Part shown: positions 22,236-34,060 of the stretch, one piece after another
Position numbering within the stretch: position 1 is the first letter of the stretch
Layout: every line of letters begins with the position of its first letter
Assembly (NCBI GenBank): GCA_036362985.1
Contig: JAYGXS010000005.1
Coordinates: forward strand, 54,264,417-54,328,416
Direction: 5' to 3'
Origin: Ligula intestinalis
Lineage: Eukaryota > Platyhelminthes > Cestoda > Diphyllobothriidea > Diphyllobothriidae
DNA: 64,000 bases
Position numbers and translations under genes: made by a program
Notes under the pieces: model-generated
Told to the model about the DNA's origin: nothing
What the model saw: the letters and a program-made list of their open reading frames with translations, nothing else
The model's database searches: none

Positions 22236-23440
22236 GCCGGGAGTCAAAGAAATTTGATTTTTCAGTGGATGTGAGAATGTAATCGACACTAATCATACCC
22301 GTCCTACTTAAATCCAGCCCATCACATTCTTCTGTATGCTCGTAAAGGCTGCTATTCTGTGCGCAGACGAACAACGCTGCATGCGCATTCTAGTCAACAT
22401 GCTACTGGACGTCATGGCAACTATTGTAAGTCCGCCTGGTGACAACGGTTTTGTAGGTGTGGTCGCGGTGTTTATGATGATTTTGGTTCTTCAACTCACA
22501 CAGCGCCACTTAAAACAAGTCAGAACTGTGTGTGGAAAGCGTGGGTCAAAATTAAAAAAAACTAAATCCACTGCCTTGACCGAACAAACTTCTAATCTGC
22601 TGCTTTTTGACTTGTCAGTAGTGTAAAGCGGGAGGAAAGGGAAAGGCTAGGTCGTCTCCGGGAGGCCGTTCTGCAACGTAAAAAAATTCAGGACACTTTG
22701 ATCTGTCGTAACGCATAAAATGTATTGCCTCGAATTTTTACAGCTAAATGGTCAAGTCTGTGCATCGCACTGACTGCCAGGTAGAGCTCATTTCGTTTAA
22801 TGTGGAATTATGACAACTTGTAGCGTTTTGTGAACGGAGAAATTGCGAAGAAAGGAAATGTGCATAGATGAAAATATGTGTGATTAAAAACATGGACTTT
22901 TTTACTTTCTTCCACATGGACGCAAGGTTTCTGATAATGTGAACAGTAAAAGCTCCTGCAGTCAATTCAAGATAAAGAACATTGGTTATTTAAAAGGTAA
23001 TTTAATAGAAACGAAAACGCCAAGAGAGGCTAGAATGATCATTTGTGGATTTAAAGCTATCATTTATCAGCCATGGCCAATCCCAGAATTTAGAAGCCTC
23101 ATTGAACCTGCATTCTGTTGGATACATTTCTAAACGCATTTGATTGAAGCCGCAGATTCGATATTGCGGTATACCGTTAATGAAAGTGGATCGCTAACTG
23201 ATCGCGTAACGGGAAATTTTTATCACTTTATGCCTTGGGACTCATTCACGAGGCAACCAGCAGCTACTCAGTGATAATAAATAAAAGCAGTATGTAATAG
23301 ATCGACCGTCGCTTTCAACGAGGTCTGCCGTGCTTACAGAGAGGAGTACACACTCTTACCTAAGCACGGTATAACAACACAGTCAATCAAAAAATATAGA
23401 AGTTAAAAGCGCAATAAATGCGGGAAAAAAACTCTGCAAG
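22236..23440. other. Unassigned DNA
   Basis: The 96-codon plus frame at 22,336-22,626 has a hydrophobic segment (VGVVAVFMMILVLQL) but no recognisable family and no repeat partner. It could be chance or an exon. Confidence 0.4.
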
Positions 23441-24021
23441 AATATCGGTGATTATGCGCTCTACTGTGATACAGATTGATGCGCATTTACTTTTGAAAAA
23501 ATTCAAGAATTGCAATCTCGAATTCCATCAACAAAGACAGAGATTAACAAGAATTCATAATGACACTTTCTTGTTTTTTGATGCAGAGATAAGGAGCAGT
23601 CGTCCTTGGCAGAGAGATAGAAACAGAAGGCTAGATTTTCATATGGTAACGACACAGATGAAGATAAATACGAATCAGTTGGACACTTCACTCGCATTAG
23701 ATGCAAATTTAGGCGTCCTTATCATCTTCAATTTTAATAGACATGCAGTTACCTATTGCATCTTTACTGTATATCAATATGTTATCATCAGTTTACTTGT
23801 AAGGTCTCTTTCCAGCTTCCTAATTCCAATCAGCTGCAAATAGTTTTAGTAATATACTGCATCTTCGCTCTGAGATCTAAGAAATATTATTGACAGTTAG
23901 AAGGTCATTTTTAAAGAGACGTCATATCTGAAAAGGAAATAGCTTTAAGGAACAACTTTGTCATACCATGTTAGTGCAGTCTGTGATATTTAGTATCCAA
24001 GCAGATATTAGCTTTCAGATA
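23440..24021 (+). repeat. Old dispersed repeat R4, first part (copy 1)
   Basis: This segment aligns with 34,060-34,625. Landmarks in order are AAATTCCATCA or GAATTCCATCA, TTTTTTGATGCA, GATGAAGATAAATACGAATC, ATTCCAATCAGCTGCA and GAAAAGGAAA. The repeat is then interrupted by a MITE (24,022-24,712), resumes to 24,818, is interrupted again to 26,344, and resumes once more. A 141-codon frame in this copy is not kept in the other. Confidence 0.72.
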
Positions 24022-24712
24022 TACAGTACACGCCACGGATCACGCAACATTTCGATATAGGCGAAACATTGATAATCTTTCGCTTGTCGGTATTGAATCA
24101 GGTTGCAGTACTAATTATCGTGTAGTCTGTTCTAAAGTTTATTCCGTCATGATAGGATGTGGGCTTTTCAACAATCTTCGTTTTGCCTAACAGGAAATTA
24201 CTGATTTTAAAAACTGGCTATTTAACTTGTATGCCTTTTTATCATTGAGTTTGACTTCCTTTATAAATTCAAATATATTTTGTGAAAAAAAATGGAGGGA
24301 AAATTATTTCTTGTACTTGTTTGGTAGCAAATTACGCCTTCTCTAAATGTTATACTCAAAGCTTCCCTTTCGTTGAGTAAACAATTAAGAGAAGGCGTAA
24401 TTTGCTATCAAACAAGTACAGGAAATAATGTTTGCCTGCTTCTTTTTCACAAAATATATTTGAATTTATAAAAACAGTCAAAATCCATGATAAAAAAGCA
24501 TGCTAGTAAAGAAGCCAGTTTTGAAAATTGACAATTTTGCTGGTTGGCAAAACTAAGCTCATTAAAAAGCGCGCATCCTATCATGAGGGAATAAACTTCA
24601 GAAAAGACTACACGATATTCAGTATCACAACCTGATTCAATACCGATTAGTGAAAGAGTATGGGTGTTTCGCCTATGTCAAAATGTTGCGTGATCCATGG
24701 TGGTTACGGAAG
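24022..24712. mobile_element. Foldback MITE, copy 1 (arms almost directly joined)
   Basis: Two arms of about 330 bases (24,024-24,350 and about 24,375-24,712) are imperfect reverse complements separated by only about 25 bases. The left end reads TACAGTACACGCCACGGATC and the right end mirrors it. The CAGT start next to TA fits a Tc1/mariner-type element, but no transposase is present. Copies at 28.9 and 54.0 kb have an extra middle of about 280 bases that is missing here. It interrupts repeat R4. Confidence 0.75.
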
Positions 24713-24818
24713 TGTCACTTATCGATTAACTTTGGAAGGAAGCCATCTCGTTGTACATTGGAGCTCAATCGAGAACCATTGCAGACATTTGTTTTGGTAC
24801 GAGAGAAATTTCCACATA
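24712..24818 (+). repeat. Repeat R4, middle part (copy 1)
   Basis: TGTCACTTATCGATTAAC through to TTTCCACATA matches 34,627-34,738 (TGTCACTTATCGATCAAC to ATCCATATA). It lies between two transposon insertions. Confidence 0.68.
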
Positions 24819-26344
24819 CAGTAGTCACCAATGACCATGCAACGTTCATAATGAAATTAGACCTGGTACTCTAGCGTATATTTAGTAGCACTATTTTGAT
24901 TCATTCAGTTTATTGAATGCTGTGTGAGCCTTTTCTTAGTTAAATCATCATTTAAGTTACGTGTATTAAGAAAAATGGTCACTTTTTGCGAAAATTCGGA
25001 GCAGTCTCATATGAAAGGAATTTTGCTTTGCTATTACGAAAAAGAGAACCAAGCTACGCTTTAATGTTGATTATACTAGAAAAGAACTGCAAAATAAGTA
25101 AAATAGGTATAGAAAATATCCCTTTATGAACTGGAAAGGTGCATCCAAAATTATTCAGATTGAATTGAAGCCAAGTTTAAGGGACCAAATTGCTTGCAGT
25201 AACATTGAAGATTTGCCTATTAAAAATTATGTTCAGCTATTCTGTGAAGTCGTTTAGCACAAAATGCAATAACAAAAGAGTGTTTGTTTGAATGCACCAA
25301 TGAACCTTGAATATCCTTCTCGCAGACTTTAAACTAACAAGCCCGTATTTAATGTTAACCGCAAAAAAATAGAGTTTATGGTATACATTACGCCCCCTTT
25401 TTGCTTTATTAAGAAACGTAACATACGAAAGAATAGTAAGAAGATCAAAAAATGGCAATGTATATGCCCATTTTTTGAAATAACAAGTTTATAACTGAAT
25501 GTTGAATTAATCTAGTCATGCGGAAGGTAATCCATTATAAAGAAAAAGGAAAGTTCTTTCCTCTCCAGTCAAATTTAATCGTTTATCTTCAGAAAACTTG
25601 AAGAAATTCCCAAAAGTATCAAATTTCATTGTGACATTACGTTGGAAATAGTAAAAATCGCAGATGTTTGCCAGCCGAATATCTAATTAAAGTAATTTCT
25701 ATGAGGTAACCTTTAATGGAAAGTTTTTTTTAATTATCTCAGGAATAGTAGTTTGACAACTCCAGTGCGGAAAAGATTTACGCTCGATAATGTGTTTTGC
25801 TGTTTTGAGGCATTTCTGTATGTCAAAAACTTCGCCATCTTCACTAAAAATAATAACGGAAAACACTTTATTGAGGTAAATGCTCTTTATATATATCTTA
25901 TTTAAAATGTTTTGGTGTAAACGTCGAACAAATGCAGAATTTATAAATTTATCAAAGAAGACAGTAAAAACAAGAAAAATTATGACAAATTTTTGTTGAT
26001 GACATTTAATAAATATTTACCCAGTAAAACTATAGTAAACTGAATGTCTTGACTCAAGAAAAATTCATTCTATATATAGAAAGTGAATGCTTCAGGTTTT
26101 ATATTAAAACAATATCTTAATTTATTGTTCGAATTTATAGCTCTTTTTTACGTCTTCAAAAGCACGGCATTATGGAGAAAATTTTATTTTTCTTTACAAA
26201 CACTTAGTTATTCCTTTAGTTCTTTTGAGTACCTAATATGCCTTATTATTATTGTTGAATTGTTCTTAATGCATTCACAGTGGTATTCGAGTAATGATCA
26301 AACTTATAAAAAGTTATGAAAATTGCATGGTCTGTGGCGACTAC
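24819..26344. mobile_element. 1.5-kb TIR element inserted at TA
   Basis: The left end, CAGTAGTCACCAATGACCAT, and the right end, with the mirror of AGTAGTCGCCACAGACCATG, form terminal inverted repeats of about 30 bases followed by weaker similarity. TA flanks the left side. The interior is AT-rich with no transposase and no frame above about 80 codons. The matching unoccupied site at 34,738 supports the boundaries. It is a non-autonomous element, perhaps of the same superfamily as the foldback MITE, whose ends are similar. Confidence 0.65.
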
Positions 26345-26480
26345 TAGCATAGGAAAGGTAGGTCGGAGTGACCATGTTGGTTTTCGTAACCATCGTTTGC
26401 CATTCACACCCGTTATCTGCATATTACTAGTCACACTGTGACTGTCCATGGGGGCTCTACATTGGGCGTCAAAACGACCG
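26345..26480 (+). repeat. Repeat R4, last part (copy 1)
   Basis: The words AGCATAGGAAAGGTAGGTCG, CATTCACACCC and GACTGTCCATGGGGGCTC align in order with 34,745-34,860. Confidence 0.65.
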
Positions 26481-28850
26481 GAAAGAACAGGAGACACAAG
26501 TGGGCACTGTGACAGTTCGACCGTCTTTCTCAACGATATCCACCACCACCAGGTTCAACGACCGAAGGGAAAACGCTGTGAGTTTCACTGGATTATCGCG
26601 AAAGCAGGCTCAAAGGATCTAGTCCACTCTCACACCTGTATTCGATGTCAAGACAAAAGTCGGGAAGACTGCAAACGGAGAATGGGAAGGGGTAGGTCGT
26701 GTATTGCTGGCGTAGCCAAAACTCCAATATGCCAAATAATGTTGTTTTTGTGCCTTTTATATTCGTGTTCAAAGAAAGACATGTTTTTCAGAAACACTCA
26801 AAAGCAAAGTTTTTAAATAAGGCATATCCCTCTCTTCTGTCATTGTAAGGGACTCTGTTATCTGCTTTAGTGTCGATTATTCAGTTTCCAACGCTAGTCG
26901 TAGAAAGAATCAATGCCTGTTTCATACTCTAATGCAACACTTTCAGAACAACTTAATTATCTTCTGCCCTTTCTGCTCATCTAGAAAAAAAATTTCAACT
27001 TAAAGTACATTCTGTGACCGCGCCCACTAGGGTGTGACGGCTTCAAGTCATGCGCTTATTTTACTATAAGTGAGGCGTCTTCTACATAGACTTCCTTTGT
27101 ATTTACTTCGGGGTTCATTAAGAATCGTTTCATGATTTCGTAATAAACGTCTGGATTTCTACGCAAAGGACATGAGATAATTTTCTTGGCCTTCATAGTT
27201 CTTTCCCAAAATAAAGAATATGACCTATATAACTAAACGCTAACAACATTTCTGAAATGTTTTTTTTCGCATAGAGGAGATAAGTAAGGTGGGGTTGTTG
27301 GAAAGAGTACCCTGAAGATAATTCTTATGCATTTATATCCCAAAAGGGTGCAATTTTGCGGATAAAAATCGTGTCGGTGGCTTGCAAAAGATTTTAAATA
27401 AAATGAAAAAATGGTCGGTTAGTGAGGATTTGCTTAATAATTTGATGTTGTATGCTCTTGTTAATTCATATGTGATTTACAGGAAACATGACTAATCCTT
27501 TTGCATGAAACCAGTTGGTAAGAAGTTAGCCTACAAGATATGCGTCATTGAAAAAAAAAAGATTTTTTGGTTTCATAAACTTACAATTAACAGATATTTA
27601 CGAACGGAAAACGTCAATCCATTCAGACTTTTATCTGTACTTTAAACAGGACTGAGTATGAGTTACACAACAGAGTTTCCGCTTACTGCAAAATTGCAGT
27701 AAGTCTACAAGTTCTTGCAAACGTCACAATGAAATAGGACTTAGTAGTTGAGCATAAATTTGGTCAAGTTATTTTGATGCACTGAGTGGATTTAATCCTG
27801 AGAAAGCCTTTTGGCTAGGAAAACTGCCCTTTCTGTTGAGCTCATTGAGAGTAATTTTAGGTTAATTGGGAGCAGCCTAATGTCGAAACAAACATTTTAT
27901 TTATGGGGTGTGTGCTCTGGGAGAGCCTCAGAGAAACTAAGAAAACTTAGCAAAACTGACTTGTGGGGCCTTCTGTTGATATAAATATGTTGTTGTGGCG
28001 GAATTGATTAAACTATTAAATTTAAAAAGACTATTTTTGTCTTAATATGATAAACTAAAATAATATGAACTGCTCTCACGCAGGTTACGAATGCCAGTTA
28101 AGGGGAATTCAACTGTATGTAGGCGGAGTTTAACGGAAATGGAAATTCGCTCTCCTATTGGTGGAATTTAAAGAAGAAAATCAAAGTCCGTTTGCTGAAT
28201 ATTTAAAAGTAGTTTTCGCTATAAGTTGACGTGATTTTTGGGGCCTTTAAAATCGGTCCCACCGAAAACTTTAAAACATATACTTGCCAGAACCGAAAAA
28301 TGAAGGCTGAAAGTGCGCAATTTTAAGAAAATCTAATTTTGGAGGATTTATCATTATTTTCAGAAACAAGGAAAAATTTTAAATTAAAAAAAACTTTTGC
28401 CACATTATTTAGTACCAAAAACGTTTATACCGCGTTTTGTTTTACTGTGCACGTTACCAAAACTGTCCCTATAGGATTGCAAAGATGAGCGTAAAACCAA
28501 ATTTTGTTAAATCTACATCCGTTAAAAATAGACTGTTTATGCTCTATACTTTTCGCTAATTTTTTAGCAAAGGTTGCTGGATTCTGCAAGATAAGGCAAC
28601 CTGCAGATCATCGAACCAAATACAATGAAAACAAGCGTGGCTCTTTGCAATGCTTAGTCTGTTTTTCCTTGTGATTTCTCCAGTGAACTTATAAGAAGCC
28701 TGCTGATGTTACTTCATTGAATAATTTGGGTAACCTGTAGACTTTTCTATGTTGCGCATGCATTTACCGATGGTAATACATGATCGGATCGTCGTATTTT
28801 ACTTTAGAACTCAATGTAGAACTTTCTTAGTCATTCGCACAACGATTTGT
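26481..28850. other. Unassigned DNA
   Basis: The start (26,480-26,720) is richer in G and C. It carries a 122-codon plus frame (26,448-26,816) with KDLVHSHTCIRCQDKSREDC in it, which I do not recognise. It overlaps the end of repeat R4, so it may be repeat-derived. The rest is AT-rich with nothing recognised. Confidence 0.4.
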
Positions 28851-28852
28851 TT

Positions 28853-29846
28853 TACAGTAGACGCCGTTGATAATGCAATATTTCGACTTATGCGAAAGAC
28901 TAATACTCTCGCTAATCGGAATTTACTCCAGTTGTGATACTGATTATCATGTAATCTACTTTGAAGTCATTTCAGTCAGGATAGGAAGCCGGCTTTTTAA
29001 CGAGCTTCATTTTGACTACCAGCAAAACGTTTCTAGTGTAAAAACTGGCTACGTAAATAGTAGGCTTTTTTATCATCTGTTTATACTGTCTTTCTAAATT
29101 CAAATATATTTTACGGAAAACATGGACGAAAAAATTATTTTTGTACATGTTTGATAGCCAATTATGCCTGCTATAAATTTTATACTTGAAGAAAAAGGGT
29201 AGCTTACAGTTTTAAAAAGTTGCCCAATTGCTGAATAATTTTCTAGCTTAGTGACTGCTATACTAGAATTCAAGGTGTAGAAACTGCACCCTGTGTACAT
29301 ATTGTTTAAGAAACAGTACGATTTCACCTACAGTCTAAAAAAGAGATCAAATAAATGTCATAAAATATTTAAAAAAAGATTTGGAACATCTTTTGTGCAG
29401 TAAAAGTAGCGTAAATAAACTGACGGATACGATTATTTATGAAAAAACGTCTCACAGTTGTAGAAAAGCTCATAAGAAGCAACTTTTTAAACCAAAAAGC
29501 TATCTTTCTTTCAAGTTCAAAATTTAAATAAGGCGTAATTTACTATAAAAATGTAAAAAAAATAGTTTTTGTCCACGTTTGCATAAAATATATTCGAATT
29601 TATGAAGGCAGTCAAAGTCAATTATACAAAGGCATACTACTTAAGTAATCAGTTTTTACAATAGATACACTTTGGTAGGAGTGGGAACGAAGATTTTTTA
29701 AAAGCTGGCATCCAACTCTGACTGAAAGGACATCAGAATAGACTACATGATAATCAGTATCACAACCGGAGTCAATTCCAATTAGCGAAAGAGTATTAGT
29801 CTTTCGCATATGTTGAAATATTGCATGGTCAACGGCGTCTACTGTA
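28853..29846. mobile_element. Foldback MITE, copy 2 (complete)
   Basis: Both ends show TACAGTAGACGCCGTTGA and its exact mirror. The arms extend about 330 bases inward with moderate identity. The middle (about 29,200-29,490) is non-coding and matches 54,400-54,640, with shared words ACTGCACCCTGTGT or ACTGCGCACTGTGT and CTGACGGAT or TTGACGGAT. The element is flanked by TA as in Tc1/mariner families. No transposase is encoded, so it would depend on enzyme supplied in trans. Confidence 0.8.
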
Positions 29847-29866
29847 TTGAGAATTAGAAGACGACT

Positions 29867-29905
29867 CGATCGCTGGGATTCGCTTGACGTTTCATCATCA
29901 GATAA
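29867..29905 (-). ncRNA. Hammerhead remnant lacking stem II
   Basis: On the minus strand CTGATGA is followed after a single T by GAAACGTC. Both core boxes are intact but the whole stem II hairpin is gone. The block after it (CGAATCCCAGCGATCG) has lost the ACATATTGT segment seen at 1-151. This looks like two internal deletions in a PLE terminus. Confidence 0.6.
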
Positions 29906-30500
29906 ATTCTCACAAAACATAGCTGAAACAGTTTCTGTGTACAGGGTTCTGCCGTAAAATTGAAACGTGCAGACAAAATCGATAAATGCCTTGAGTGTGC
30001 ACAAATTCGTTTAGTCAGCAAGGAATATCTGGCCTTGTGGTGTTGGTATAAGATGAGGTGGTGGCTTGTGTGTTCCCGAGCTACGATTTGCTTTGGCTAA
30101 ATTTAGTCTCAGCACCGAATATGGATTGGGCTAATCGTTGCATTTGTTGATGGATTAGGGGCCCGTGAACCATGACTCAAGTAATTATCGGCTGACTCGA
30201 TTGTCACCTCTTGCAAAAATTTCGGCTTCATCAAAGTTGAATGTGTGGCTGGGTCTCACCGAGTTAGCTGCAACTTGAGAATTGGCATCCTTTCGCCGCA
30301 CTGCTGCCGCCTGTTCGGCAAGTCACGTTTTGAGAAGCCTGCCAGTTTCTCCGACATAGTTGCTTTGCCCGCAACTGCACCAGATCCTGTAGACGACTCC
30401 AGATGTTCCTTGCCGTGGCAGTGGGTCTTTCGGCTTCATTATCTGATGCCTTATAGTTGCTTTCAGCCTGTGTGCGACTCCAACTCCAAAAAGTAAAAGA
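29906..30500 (-). pseudogene. PLE GIY-YIG endonuclease and C-terminal remnant
   Basis: The minus strand from about 30,500 to 30,250 encodes a degenerate GIY-YIG block. From 30,250 to 30,010 it encodes EAEIFARGDNRVSR, then LLESWFTGP and NPYSVLRLN. The same C-terminal pattern follows the endonuclease at 37.9-38.2 kb and 58.2-58.7 kb (SQSINKYNDLANPYSVLR). Stop codons interrupt it. Downstream it runs into the ribozyme-bearing terminus at 29.9 kb. Function before decay: DNA nicking by the endonuclease part to prime target-site reverse transcription. Confidence 0.7.
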
Positions 30501-30605
30501 AGATGGTAAAAAGCCTCCGATTATTTCTGTACGTTAGAATTTAACGGCAGAACTCTGTGCAAACACAAACTGTATCGGCTACTGTTATGTGTATATGTCT
30601 CTGTA

Positions 30606-30740
30606 TGTCTCTGATGATGAATCCGCAACGGATTTCAAAACGTCAGGCGAATCAACATATTGTACAAGGCATCGGCTCGTCGTCTACTTCTTAATTACTT
30701 CCTGGGGCTTGCGTGTTTTTTTGTATCAGCAAGTAATTGT
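30606..30740 (+). repeat. PLE terminal repeat with damaged ribozyme
   Basis: CTGATGA (30,611-30,617) is followed by a hairpin with loop GCAAC, but GAAAC has become AAAAC, removing a catalytic G. The following CAGGCGAATCAACATATTGT matches the palindrome at 1-151. It faces away from the minus-strand terminus at 29.9 kb, so the PLE fragment lies between outward-facing termini. Confidence 0.68.
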
Positions 30741-33027
30741 ATTAATTGATGCCGAAGGTTAAAAAGCCAGCAAGGTAAATACCATGACTCTGCAGCTTTG
30801 TCCCTAGCTGCCTTCTACCAATTAATTGCTTTTCAATTAAACTGTGAGAAGCAGTAGTCAGGCATTTATTGACATTTTTAAGGATTTTACGTTATTATCT
30901 ATTACGGTTTCTTTAACATGCTTAAAGAAACATAATGGTAAATTGAAAAGAATCAAATTATAATTAACAATACACGTTTTCATCTAAAGCTAAGTAAGTT
31001 TTTCAATTATATTTTTCTGTACCATAAGCGTGGGTTGACTGAAGGCGTAAAAATGACCACTTCCCGATGCATAATTTAAAGTCTGCTACATTCTACTTAC
31101 CAGTGTTCCCGCAAAATTACGGTCTGTGAGTGGCTTATATTTTCTTACAATGATTGCCGCACTAGTTGGGGCGCACTTTCTTGGAAATTCCTGAATCATA
31201 ATGTAAAAAGTAAATAAACAATAAATTGACATCGTTTCTGTTATATTAAGCGAGAGAAAAAGAACTGAAATTGCAGTTCGATACTAAACAAACAGATGCT
31301 TATTCCACTATAAATCATTTTTAGTTGTGTCATACAGTGGCATAATATGGACGAAAGCCTTGCCTGGCTTTTTAAACTGGTACTTTCCATGACAATATGA
31401 TAAATCACGCATTAGGAGTCGTTTTTAATTTATTTTTGCACGCCGGGAATCGCAGTTTGAAAAATTATTCCAAGGTTCTGACAACAGTAAAGGGTATTAT
31501 TTTTTCGACAAAGATTCCTACTGGTAACCGAATTTAACACTTTTAACAACTGACGATAAGTAGTCGGCACGTTGTGAACCCTTTTATTTGTAAAATCGAT
31601 AAAAAATGTCAACTTTGTTGATATTAGCTATGTAATTTTGGGTAGTAAACACATGGCATTGACTGAATCTTCAAGACATTGTCTTGTTTTATTAGATATT
31701 CGTGAGCGGATTTGCAATGTTACTTTGCACGCCGCATAATTTCATCTTATATCATACAAGACCTTACGCAGTTTTTGCATTTAAAATCACTCAAATGATC
31801 AAAATTTCAGCATATTTCATCAGCGTAATCAAAATCTGCTTTGGTTTCGACATCGCTTGGACTGACACCTATTATGATCACTTATACATGCTTGGTACCT
31901 GACTAACTTTTGACAGACTATTACCCTTAAAATTGTATTTTCTTATAAAAATGTCCAAAATGTTCATCACTCATAAGGTTTGCAATAAATTTCTGCACAT
32001 TAGCATCACGGTTTGGGGACTTTTAAAAGTGAGTGGCCATTTTTACTCCCCTCTATTCGCATCTAAATATTTTCATATATGCATCGGTTAGGCCACTACA
32101 CCAGTAGGAACCGATTTTTTCTTCAACAACAATAAAAAACACTACAACAATAAACAATACAAAACAACAATGCAATATAATACAATATTACAATGATAAA
32201 GTCATCAGTGGATGACGCTAGCACCAATTTCAAGGAAATTTGTCCCGATGGCGATCATTACATTTAGTGTAGCTTATTCTACTCATTAATTTGCTGAAAA
32301 TCTGGGAATGGAATTTATAATAAAAAGCGTATCTTACTCTCGCCAGATTAAGTGTTGGTACTTACCGTTAAACTGATCTCTCTCAGCAACGATGCAAAAG
32401 TGACTAATAAGTTGGCAGTTATTGCGTTTGATTGAAACTGCACTTTATATCTGGGAGCAGAAGAATTGGCTGAAATAAACCTCGAGACGCGGTTGATAGA
32501 AATAACTTTAAGGCTTCCCAACGTTCATTTTAGCCTATGAAACTGCCACAGGAATGTGGGCGTTTGAATTTTTAAAAAATTATAGTATGGCTTAGTGTCT
32601 TTTAGTGACAGATATTTCCCACAAGCGACTGAGATCACTCAGGCAAAGTCAAAATCGGAACCTCTGCCCCAGAAATTTGTGCCCTGTTAGGGCCAGCCCT
32701 AATGACCAGTTATCAGGGTGTCCTGATTGGAATGAACTATGCACGATCAGGTAAGTAAAATTTTTCAAGTTCACTGTGCGCTGATAGGATACCATGTGTG
32801 AGACTTTTTGCGCATTAAATCTTTTTAGAATGATGTTTATTCTTTTATCTCTTGCATTTAAAAATGCTGACGATTAATATTCTGCACAGTTATCTTTTTT
32901 ACATTGAAACTTATTTTACTAAGTTAAACTCAAATATTGGTGTGCACCAAAAGCAACCAAAAAACCAATTGCATAACGTCGATGATCTCATTATTTATTT
33001 ATTGTTAATTTCGTTAGGAAAACATTG
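30741..33027. other. Unassigned AT-rich DNA
   Basis: Nothing recognised. Short A-rich runs occur around 32,130-32,200 (AACAATACAA-type units). Confidence 0.45.
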
Positions 33028-33160
33028 AGGGTTAGTTTTATGGTAAGGGTAAGGGTTAGTTTTAGGGTTAGGGTTAGTTTTAGGGCTAGGGTTAGTTTTT
33101 AGCTTAGGGCTCGAGTTAGTTTTAGGGTTTAGGTTCATGTTAGGGTTTAGCCTTAAGGTT
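33028..33160 (+). repeat. Interstitial telomere-type repeat
   Basis: Degenerate TTAGGG units alternate with TTAGTT, for example GGGTTAGTTTTAGGGTTAGG, over about 130 bases. TTAGGG is the animal telomere unit, including in flatworms. The block is internal and diverged, so it is an old interstitial array, not a chromosome end. Confidence 0.85.
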
Positions 33161-34060
33161 TACTTTTTTTGTTTTTTTAATTGGTTTACGGGTTGCATGC
33201 ATTGCTCTGTAATGTTCTAATGCTTCCTTAACGCATTTATTCGCATCAAACAATAAGTAAATCTTCTTATTTCTGCTTGAAACTTTCCGCAATCATGCGA
33301 GCCATAATATTTATCCTGATTTCCTTGGCTTACTCACCAGCATAAAAGCAACCAATCAGCGCACGATATTTACTTGCATAGTAGAAAAATATCCCTTCTC
33401 GTCCTGATTAGTCGTCGAAAGGTGCACTATCGATCGGTAAAACCCACGCGAGGGATGAGATCGATCAAACCACCGAGTATGATTAGTGTTCTGCGTTTTA
33501 ACTATGTCCAGCCCGATAGTCAGTCAGAATGTTACTCCTCAAGGGCACAATTACATTGGTCCAATCTTGTATGCTTTGCTTGGTATCAGTATTCTATACT
33601 AAAAAAAGAAAATTACTTTTACTTTTACCTTCTTCTTGTCGTGTTCGTCCTCGGAGACTCACAAAAGGCGTAGTTAGACGTCGAAATGGCAGCTTTAGCT
33701 ACATTTACAACATACGCAAAGGTAATAAGGAATAGCTTTGGTTGTCATTTTAAACTTGATAGCTCACAGTGACAGTTTGAAAAACCAAGCTTCGCTTTCA
33801 AATATATTGAGAGTGTTAAAGGTGGACGGTTAAGACAAGTAAAATTTCTTAATAGACATTAATCTAACGAGGAAACTGATAAGTAAAAATCATAAAGTAA
33901 GCCACATCTTAACCTAAGAAAGCAACCTTATTAATGATAAAAAGGGAGCTTATCTAAGCTAATAAAATAAGCAAAAATAAAACACAAGAAAAGTGCGCAG
34001 GAATGCAAGACAACTGTGCAAGAATAGCCTTGTCTACGTGCTCTCCTGGGATACAACGTA
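33161..34060. other. Unassigned DNA with a possible small exon
   Basis: A CCAAT box lies at about 33,350. At 33,686-33,721 ATGGCAGCTTTAGC starts a 12-codon frame (MAALATFTTYAK) that ends at AAG followed by GTAATAAG, a splice-donor-like site. ATG has A at position -3 and G at +4. This could be a first coding exon but may equally be chance; no downstream exon could be identified. Confidence 0.25.

Noticed and set aside
23418..23843. 141-codon frame in repeat R4
   Set aside because: The paralogous copy at 34 kb does not keep the frame.
26448..26816. 122-codon frame with several Cys and His
   Set aside because: It overlaps the end of repeat R4, shows no recognisable zinc-finger spacing and has no partner to test conservation.
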